Made by a program: the position numbers and the translations under genes. DNA of 64,000 nt from Pycnopodia helianthoides (taxonomy: Eukaryota > Echinodermata > Asteroidea > Forcipulatida > Asteriidae). The notes under the pieces are model-generated. The model was not told the origin of the DNA. It saw only the letters and a list, made by a program, of their open reading frames with translations, and searched no databases. Below are positions 60,901-64,000 of this stretch, in pieces. Positions within the stretch are counted from its first letter, which is position 1; the number at the start of each line of letters is the position of its first letter. The DNA is taken from NCBI GenBank assembly GCA_032158295.1, contig CM063260.1:8908767-8972766 (forward strand). The letters run 5' to 3'.

Positions 60901-61507
60901 TTTATTAAGTATTAGTAAGTTAATTACAATACGGTATTAGTAGTATTAAAGTAAACTATTAATAGTAAAAACTAAAAGTCTGAAATTCAGATCATAAATC
61001 GTCTGATTCCCATCTCGTGAATGTGAAGTCACAATGATTGCCTTTCCTTCTTTTTTCCTTAGAAACTGACGGCAAAATATTCACTGCCTTAACAACTGAA
61101 CAAGTCGGTCGAAGATGGACCTTGCATGATGATGGCGAACATTACACAAATGACAAATAAACAAATGAATGAATTATTCATTCATTTGGCCCAAGAAATG
61201 ACGTTAATTATTATTATTATTAATGTTAATGTAAATATATTTTATTTAAACATTAATTTAAAACAAAAATAATAAAAAACATCGACATTGAACATGTTGA
61301 AACTGTGAAATGAAAGTTCAACCGTGTCAACACTCAGACTCAGAGTCAGAGGGCCTAAAAACTAAAACTTTAAAAGTAAAAACATAAAAATTGCAAACCT
61401 TCACTTGTATTTGTTAAGTGTTCTGGCATTCCTGGTTCTCCTTGTTTTCTAGATTTTCTGCCCGGTCCACGCTTCCCAAGCTCATTCAAATCTTTCTTTC
61501 TCCCCAT
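31512..61507 (-). CDS. NOP2: NOP2/NSUN1 rRNA cytosine-C5 methyltransferase, 16 exons
   Basis: Nucleolar 60S-biogenesis factor that methylates large-subunit rRNA. Exons, 5' to 3': 61399-61507, 57659-57701, 55851-56170, 54713-54989, 51917-52086, 50916-51017, 50008-50097, 47841-47946, 46251-46340, 44240-44327, 43702-43842, 41488-41627, 38045-38257, 35886-35983, 32412-32536, 31512-32007. Phases agree throughout except for one-base losses in exons 4 and 16; with both allowed for, the length is exactly 870 codons, close to human NOP2. It has a basic N-terminus ([18 protein letters not shown]), long acidic tracts, a pre-RCM region, the SAM motif [27 protein letters not shown] with the Cys involved in product release, and STCS with the catalytic Cys, then a Lys-rich tail. 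The introns hold most of the repeats in this part of the window. It shares a promoter with LRRC47. Confidence 0.95.
32074..32160 (+). repeat. (GTTT)n microsatellite and G-run
   Basis: Seven or more gttt units followed by a 15-base G-run in NOP2 intron 15. Confidence 0.9.
32412..32536 (-). CDS. NOP2: NOP2 exon 15
   Basis: [20 protein letters not shown] then [16 protein letters not shown], the end of the catalytic domain. Confidence 0.93.
33782..34403 (+). mobile_element. GGCCAAAC-ended dispersed repeat, copy 1
   Basis: The ends GGCCAAACAAAAAAAG and the complement of TTTTTTTTGTTGGCC form TIRs. The interior repeats 'gcgcaatc', 'tttgcgctc' and 'gcagatttggcagttaatctg'. Copy 2 lies at 53276-53950 in the same orientation. 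No coding. Confidence 0.7.
34404..35885. other. NOP2 intron 14 remainder
   Basis: No repeat or gene that I can name. Confidence 0.3.
35886..35983 (-). CDS. NOP2: NOP2 exon 14
   Basis: [20 protein letters not shown] then [12 protein letters not shown]. Confidence 0.93.
36183..36540 (+). mobile_element. SINE (CTTGAGCAAGACACTTAAC family), 5' part degraded
   Basis: Shares 'caagcaagacacttaac', 'gtgttgtgtaatgca', 'accttgcaaacc..tacaaggtgct' and 'gatgtgataaagcg' with the SINE at 44.49-44.81 kb. Confidence 0.65.
36806..38015 (+). mobile_element. hAT-like element with TACCCGG end repeats
   Basis: Flanked by an exact 8-bp repeat AGTAACTA (36798-36805; 38016-38023). The left end is gcgatgtgcatccacggg. 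The right end is an array of 20-bp ggtacccggacagtcggtca units (37862-38000), with related gggtacctgggtacc at the left end. A partial copy of its left half lies at 57920-58430. No transposase is visible. Confidence 0.6.
37862..38000 (+). repeat. 20-bp tandem repeat (ggtacccggacagtcggtca)
   Basis: About six units, differing by tacc[c/t]gg and cgg/ttgg. Confidence 0.9.
38045..38257 (-). CDS. NOP2: NOP2 exon 13 (catalytic cysteines)
   Basis: [20 protein letters not shown] and [12 protein letters not shown]. The Cys of PCSG and the Cys of TCS are the two RNA m5C methyltransferase cysteines. Confidence 0.95.
38395..38600 (+). mobile_element. Degraded SINE fragment
   Basis: 'ctcttgagcaagatacttaactgtagttgcttc' parallels the core of the SINE at 44.49 kb. 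Confidence 0.5.
38638..38745 (+). repeat. Three perfect 36-bp tandem units
   Basis: Units start at 38638, 38674 and 38710 (gaggtgttcgtgcagcagcg...). Each includes a small hairpin, gttcg...cgaac. Confidence 0.9.
38886..40030 (+). repeat. Degenerate repeats built on TGATGACGTCATCA
   Basis: Blocks near 38893, 39231 and 39827 start with a TGACGTCA palindrome. They continue as '..attacaa..aagtttaatattt..ataact..tgaaccg.atg..ggatttttacaatc' and end with 'tgaccttaacttccg' and 'cggaagtt'. The last two blocks are about 600 bp apart. No coding. Confidence 0.65.
40300..40465 (-). mobile_element. tRNA-Leu-derived SINE
   Basis: The minus strand has an A box GCCAAGTGGTATAGTGC, a CCAGATTCAAGTTC anticodon-arm-like segment as in tRNA-Leu(CAA), and a perfect B box GGTTCGAATCC. 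These are followed by 'ccttgagcttgatacttaac', the same tail as the 44.5-kb SINE. Confidence 0.75.
41488..41627 (-). CDS. NOP2: NOP2 exon 12
   Basis: [20 protein letters not shown] then [19 protein letters not shown] is the SAM-ribose-binding acidic loop of the Rossmann fold. Confidence 0.93.
41964..43047. other. NOP2 intron 11 sequence
   Basis: No recognised repeat apart from a short C-run at about 42410. Confidence 0.3.
43048..43121 (+). repeat. (AAT)n microsatellite
   Basis: About 24 triplets with one interruption, in NOP2 intron 11. Confidence 0.95.
43702..43842 (-). CDS. NOP2: NOP2 exon 11 (SAM-binding motif)
   Basis: [20 protein letters not shown] and then [16 protein letters not shown], the class-I SAM-binding loop. 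Confidence 0.95.
44240..44327 (-). CDS. NOP2: NOP2 exon 10
   Basis: [20 protein letters not shown] then [10 protein letters not shown]; phase-1 exit. Confidence 0.93.
44485..44815 (+). mobile_element. tRNA-derived SINE, near full length
   Basis: A-box-like GGTCAACAGTCTAGTGCACTGG, B-box-like GGATTCAGTTCTTGG, the conserved core cttgagcaagacacttaacc, an 'accttgcaaaccc.tacaaggtgct' hairpin and a terminal gggtgtgataaagggc followed by an attattatt tail. Confidence 0.75.
45332..45412 (-). mobile_element. tRNA-like SINE head, interrupted by an insertion
   Basis: The minus strand reads GGGCTAGATAGCTCAGTTGG (A box) to GGGTTCAAATCC (B box). The element resumes at 45663 with 'ctatctagccctatgttggcggtctcc'. 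A second copy is at 49835-49925. Confidence 0.7.
45413..45662. mobile_element. 250-bp foldback insertion with 15-bp target duplication
   Basis: CTATCTAGCCCTATG occurs exactly at 45398-45412 and 45663-45677. The insert has about 66-bp outer arms (ggaaaaggtttgcggtgaca... and its complement ending 45625) around a second hairpin, ctctgatcgtcttctgg and ccagaagacgatcagag. Diverged relatives lie at 271-500 and about 54.33-54.56 kb. Confidence 0.8.
46251..46340 (-). CDS. NOP2: NOP2 exon 9
   Basis: [20 protein letters not shown] then [10 protein letters not shown], part of the conserved N-terminal region of the methyltransferase fold. Confidence 0.93.
47470..47812 (+). mobile_element. tRNA-derived SINE with ggttttcctcc tail
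   Basis: A-box-like ATGGGTGGCTAGTACATAAAG, B-box-like GTTTGATTCTAGG, then 'ctctggttttcctccctcgg' like the 22.6-kb SINE. Confidence 0.6.
47841..47946 (-). CDS. NOP2: NOP2 exon 8
   Basis: [20 protein letters not shown] then [15 protein letters not shown], matching SRSEYLNRLKKDLAIYYSYG of human NOP2. Confidence 0.92.
48387..49650 (+). repeat. About 39-bp minisatellite in NOP2 intron 7
   Basis: About 32 units of 'ctaaccatgaccacagggactcc' plus 'ttttgactggggccac', with many one- to four-base deletions. The open frames seen across it are repeat artefacts. Confidence 0.95.
49835..49925 (-). mobile_element. tRNA-like SINE head
   Basis: The minus strand has GAGCTAGATAGCTCAGTTTA and the B box GGTTCAAATCCC; same family as 45332-45412. 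Confidence 0.7.
50008..50097 (-). CDS. NOP2: NOP2 exon 7
   Basis: [20 protein letters not shown] then [10 protein letters not shown], the start of the conserved pre-catalytic domain. Confidence 0.9.
50916..51017 (-). CDS. NOP2: NOP2 exon 6
   Basis: [20 protein letters not shown] followed by TTEELELEN. The 3' boundary (GT|GTGATT) is chosen to keep phase and is the least certain donor in the gene. Confidence 0.7.
51583..51722. repeat. 140-bp foldback (MITE-like)
   Basis: About 60-bp arms, caattgttgcacactgta at the left and the near complement tactgtgcaacaattg at the right, around a ggcaccctcgg...ccttgggtgcc centre. Confidence 0.8.
51917..52086 (-). CDS. NOP2: NOP2 exon 5
   Basis: [20 protein letters not shown]...[13 protein letters not shown], matching the LLPIERAARK block of human NOP2. 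Phase-2 donor AAA|GTAAGC. Confidence 0.9.
52929..53240. mobile_element. 312-bp MITE nested in the hAT-like element
   Basis: TIRs CAGGGTTCTGCCCA and TGGGCAGAACCCTG, with ccaccact words inverted inside. It is flanked on both sides by GCAGTA. Confidence 0.78.
53276..53950 (+). mobile_element. GGCCAAAC-ended dispersed repeat, copy 2
   Basis: Parallel to 33782-34403 through 'gttgagcgcaatcaacggat', 'gcagatttggcagttaatctg' and 'agggtcgcgg..taaaa'. It lies inside the hAT-like element. Confidence 0.7.
54713..54989 (-). CDS. NOP2: NOP2 exon 4 (one-base frameshift)
   Basis: Enters as GDIEYE. The frame is then lost at a (GAT)n run near 54955-54975; the homologous acidic frame ([15 protein letters not shown]...[18 protein letters not shown]) is off by one. 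One missing base restores both the entry frame and the phase-0 exit. Confidence 0.8.
55851..56170 (-). CDS. NOP2: NOP2 exon 3
   Basis: Codes for [14 protein letters not shown], a Lys-rich stretch and a strongly acidic Glu/Asp tract ending DKGSEEG. Donor GAAG|GTATTAAC, phase 1. Confidence 0.85.
57160..57541. mobile_element. Near-perfect palindromic TTAA MITE
   Basis: AGGTACACGTTGCCGTG and its complement close a 382-bp foldback whose arms run almost to the centre (gagtcaaatttttgactc). The flanks are TTAA on the left and TTAT on the right. The AGG...CCT ends match the other TTAA MITEs in the window. Confidence 0.8.
57659..57701 (-). CDS. NOP2: NOP2 exon 2
   Basis: A 43-nt microexon between TTTCGTCAG and GTAAATAC. 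Codes for [14 protein letters not shown], matching the Arg-rich SSRARKR region of vertebrate NOP2. Confidence 0.8.
57920..58430 (+). repeat. Partial copy of the 36.8-kb hAT-like element
   Basis: It runs parallel to 36806-37320, from gtgcatccac to tttgcgtgcaagcat, with scattered differences and one small insertion. Confidence 0.8.
58955..60080 (+). repeat. 41-bp minisatellite in NOP2 intron 1
   Basis: About 27 units of 'caatcaagacaagatcaag' plus 'agaaggggtgatggtgcagtag'. Sub-variants (cagtatc or cagtagc; ggtgcag or ggttcag) are interspersed in runs, suggesting block duplication. Confidence 0.95.
60081..61398. other. NOP2 intron 1, 5' part
   Basis: AT-rich, no recognised element apart from short att repeats near 61208. 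Confidence 0.3.
61399..61507 (-). CDS. NOP2: NOP2 exon 1
   Basis: Start ATG at 61507. Codes for [20 protein letters not shown], the conserved basic nucleolar-targeting-like N-terminus. Donor GAAG|GTTTGC, phase 1. Confidence 0.9.
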
Positions 61508-61736
61508 CTCAGATCTTGTCTAGATTGAATAACCTTCTCTAGTGATGATGTTGGTTTCAGATAACCCAAACGTCTTCGAAGGATCACTTGAACATGTGTG
61601 TGCCGTAGCTCACGCGCACATGGTGCTTATTTCAACATTGCGTGCAACAGTCTGGTTCCTTAACTAAACAAGTTCGATTGTACATAAACACTTCCAGTTA
61701 CCATGCAAGCTCGTGTATTTTCAATTGATTTTCAAG
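61508..61736. promoter_or_regulatory. Shared divergent promoter of NOP2 and LRRC47
   Basis: Only 229 bp separate the two start codons, so both transcription start sites must lie in or next to it. No TATA box is obvious. The LRRC47 start sits in aagATGGCCGCC, which resembles a YY1 site overlapping an initiator ATG, common in ribosome- and translation-related genes. Confidence 0.65.
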
Positions 61737-62741
61737 ATGGCCGCCGCCATGTGGGAGGAAATTGCACAAGCGCGTAAAGACAACAGGCGAGAATTGTTAC
61801 TTCATGGACCGCAAATTTCAGAACGTATATCAAGATCTGGCTTGGACAATACCGTGTTCTCACTGGAACTGTTGAACTATTTAGAAATAACCGATTCAAC
61901 TCTTACTGAGCTGTCGAACGATATCGGTAATCTTGTAAACTTGATTAATCTGGTTTTACGTGGCAACAAATTGACAACACTGCCCTCAACGATTGGGAAC
62001 TTAAAAGCACTTCGTCTTCTCGATATTTCCCACAATTCGATTAAATCATTGCCAAATGAGATCAGTGATTTGTCTGATCTGCACACTTTTGATGCGAATC
62101 AGAATGGTTTATTATGTTTGCCTGAGTCAATTAATAAACTTCACCGTTTGAGCGTGGTCAACATATCTTGTAATGAGATTGCCACATTAGAGCCATTTTG
62201 CACTGAGCAGTTGACACATCTGAGCGAATTCCTGGGCTCCAAAAATGCCATTGTCAATATCCCAGAGAGCATTAGCAAACTGCAGTCACTTAAAAAGCTT
62301 GATCTTAGTTCCAATAAAATCAGCGAGGTTCCTTCCTCCTTGGCTGACTGCTCCAAGTTGAAGGAACTTCTTATGAAAGAAAATCCATTTCGGGACCGCC
62401 GGCTTGGAAAGTTAGTCCAGCAATCTAGGAGTACAAAGGCTACTCTAGATTACATCCGAAGTCATGGTACCAAGACTACAACAGTGCAAGAGAATTCTAG
62501 AGAAACTAAATCAAAGAAGAAGAAAGGTCGTAAGAAAGCAGCATCAGCTGGGAGTGATCTGAGTGAGGACTTGGACAAGTTGATGCTGAGAGTTTTGAGT
62601 TATAAAGACTCATCAGATGGGGGTGTAGAGGTTAATGTTAGTAATGATGTAGCTGTGGTCAGACCTTTCATAGTGTGCTGCATCCTCAGGGATGTCAACC
62701 TGAAGCAGGGAAATACATTCAAAAGATTCATTACTGCTCAG
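61737..62741 (+). CDS. LRRC47: LRRC47 exon 1
   Basis: 335 codons from ATG 61737. The open frame runs 18 nt into the intron, but the conserved ITAQ|gtgagc boundary and continuing homology at 63792 place the donor at 62742. Confidence 0.93.
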
Positions 62742-63911
62742 GTGAGCTCCAATAATTAGTTTGTCAGTCTTTGTCTTTAAAGTTACGGAAATCATTTTGA
62801 TTCAAGAAACATTTACTGAGAAAGTCATGTGATTTTGTGCCTATTGTCAATTGATCTTTGTAAACTACAAACCTTGTTTGTACTTATTACTTAGACATTG
62901 TTAGGGATTTCTAAAAGTAGTCCTGACTCCTGTCAATCCTATACAGTCAGTAGTTGAATTTTAAAGGAACAATACAGAATTGGTCTTTGCTAACAAAACA
63001 GTTGCTGGCAGTGTAAACACTTAATGTAATCCACCATATACATAAACTGACAAACCTGTAGAAGTTTGAGATCGATCGGCCATCTGGGTCACAAGATTAA
63101 TAGTGAAAAACCGATTACACATTGGCATGAAATCATATAGATTCAACAAATGAATAAAACGCTCACTGAGCGATAAACTCTAATCGGGAAATTAGTTTAT
63201 TCATTTCTCATCAAATATGGCATTTCAGACAGACATATTTCAAGGGATGTTTTCTACTATCATCATCATTAGACCGTGTAAGTTTTATGTAAATCTGTGA
63301 TCAAAAAGTATATTTTACAAGTTTTTTTCTTACCAATTCTGTAATGTTCCTTTAATGACTGAGGAGGGTTAGGATTACATGTACATGTACATAGCTCATG
63401 CTAAAAACTTGGTTCTCTCTCTGCGAAGTCAATACTTTCAGTTTTTTGGATTCAAGTTAAAATGTAACTGAGTAGGCCTACTCGTACAATGAGTTTTAAT
63501 AAAACTCATTCGAGTACTCAGTTACCACAAAATGTAATGTACTACAGGACGTTATGAATTTGTCCAATCATGTGACATGAAAGAATTATATAACAAACAT
63601 TGAGGGATGAACTAAGTAATGTTGGCTTAAAAAAGGAATTTAAGAAGCATTTAAGATAAAATGGAGTCTTAGAATCTGTTTCATGTATTTTGTCATAGCC
63701 TGCTACATTGCACTGATTTGTACTTTTCTAATGCTTAATTTGAACCCATGTTTCTCTTAACAGCTGTGATTGATCGCATTTTACTTTTCAGACAAAGCTA
63801 CATGATGGACCACTGTGTGCCAAACGTACCAAAGCAACCATCGCCACTCATGACTTCAGCCTTGTAAAGTTTCCTCTTTCTTATCAAGTCAAAACACCGT
63901 CTGCCATCCAG
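61737..63911 (+). CDS. LRRC47: LRRC47 (leucine-rich repeat protein 47), exons 1-2, 3' incomplete
   Basis: Exons 61737-62741 and 63792-63911 join in phase 0 (CTCAG|GTGAGC; TTTTCAG|ACA; CCAG|GTGTGT). The gene continues past the window. The N-terminus ARKDNRRELLLHGPQISERI matches vertebrate LRRC47. About six LRRs follow at residues about 45-235 (LVLRGNKLTTLPSTIGNL, LLDISHNSIKSLPNEI, LDLSSNKISEVPSSLA). A Lys-rich linker (SKKKKGRKKAAS) leads to the start of the B3/B4 domain shared with phenylalanyl-tRNA synthetase beta (VRPFIVCCILRDVNLKQGN; TKLHDGPLCAKRTKATIATH). The human splice junction falls at the same residue (TSQ/TKL). Cellular function is poorly defined; LRRC47 associates with translation machinery. 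Confidence 0.95.
62961..63355. mobile_element. TTAA MITE in LRRC47 intron 1
   Basis: Full copy of the 3488-3879 MITE: TTAA at 62961-62964 and 63352-63355, ends AGGAACAATACAGAATTGG and the complement. Confidence 0.88.
63792..63911 (+). CDS. LRRC47: LRRC47 exon 2
   Basis: 40 codons, TKLHDGPLCAKRTKATIATH then DFSLVKFPLSYQVKTPSAIQ, phase 0 on both sides; part of the B3/B4-like domain. Confidence 0.93.
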
Positions 63912-64000
63912 GTGTGTATATTATAATTGAGTTCAATGAGTCAACAAATTGGTTGAGGTGTGTCAGATGTATAGCAATGGTGCGTCAAATCTTAGTTGCG

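Overview
The window is metazoan nuclear DNA, most likely from an echinoderm and probably a sea star. The grounds are intron-rich genes with GT-AG introns, orthologues of vertebrate NOP2 and LRRC47, a stand-alone P2X7 'ballast' domain gene, and dense MITE, SINE and foldback families of a kind I associate with sea-star genomes. The taxon call rests partly on memory of those repeats and is an inference.

Layout. (1) 0.8-3.1 kb: a three-exon minus-strand gene for a small P2X7 C-terminal-domain protein. (2) 3.4-12.1 kb: an 8.7-kb DNA transposon with about 420-bp terminal inverted repeats between TTAA sites. It carries one broken protein-primed family-B DNA polymerase gene with N-terminal zinc fingers. 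(3) 12.1-15.5 kb: no gene recognised. (4) 15.5-21.4 kb: a complete Ty3/Gypsy LTR retrotransposon on the minus strand, with one intact 1351-codon Gag-Pol, identical 116-bp LTRs and a TTAAC target duplication. (5) 21.5-22.3 kb: a small minus-strand single-exon gene for a secreted/membrane protein with an FN3-like ectodomain. (6) 22.4-31 kb: a repeat-rich block holding a SINE, foldbacks, an inverted pair of 'CAGGCGCGG' elements, nested TTAA MITEs and a tandemly duplicated repeat. (7) 31.5-61.5 kb: NOP2, sixteen minus-strand exons in 30 kb, with introns full of SINEs, hAT-like elements, MITEs and two long minisatellites. (8) 61.7 kb to the window end: the first two exons of LRRC47, head-to-head with NOP2 across a 229-bp shared promoter.

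Gene logic. NOP2 (rRNA m5C methyltransferase and 60S assembly factor) and LRRC47 (LRR plus B3/B4-type domain) share a compact divergent promoter, as expected of two housekeeping genes. Everything else is mobile DNA or small accessory genes. NOP2 as assembled has two single-base frameshifts (exons 4 and 16). Restoring one base in each gives exactly 870 codons, so assembly error or recent allelic damage is likelier than ancient decay. The polymerase gene in the TIR element is really broken: two frame changes, one beside a 26-bp perfect inverted repeat that looks like a template-switch scar, and one Trp-to-stop change.
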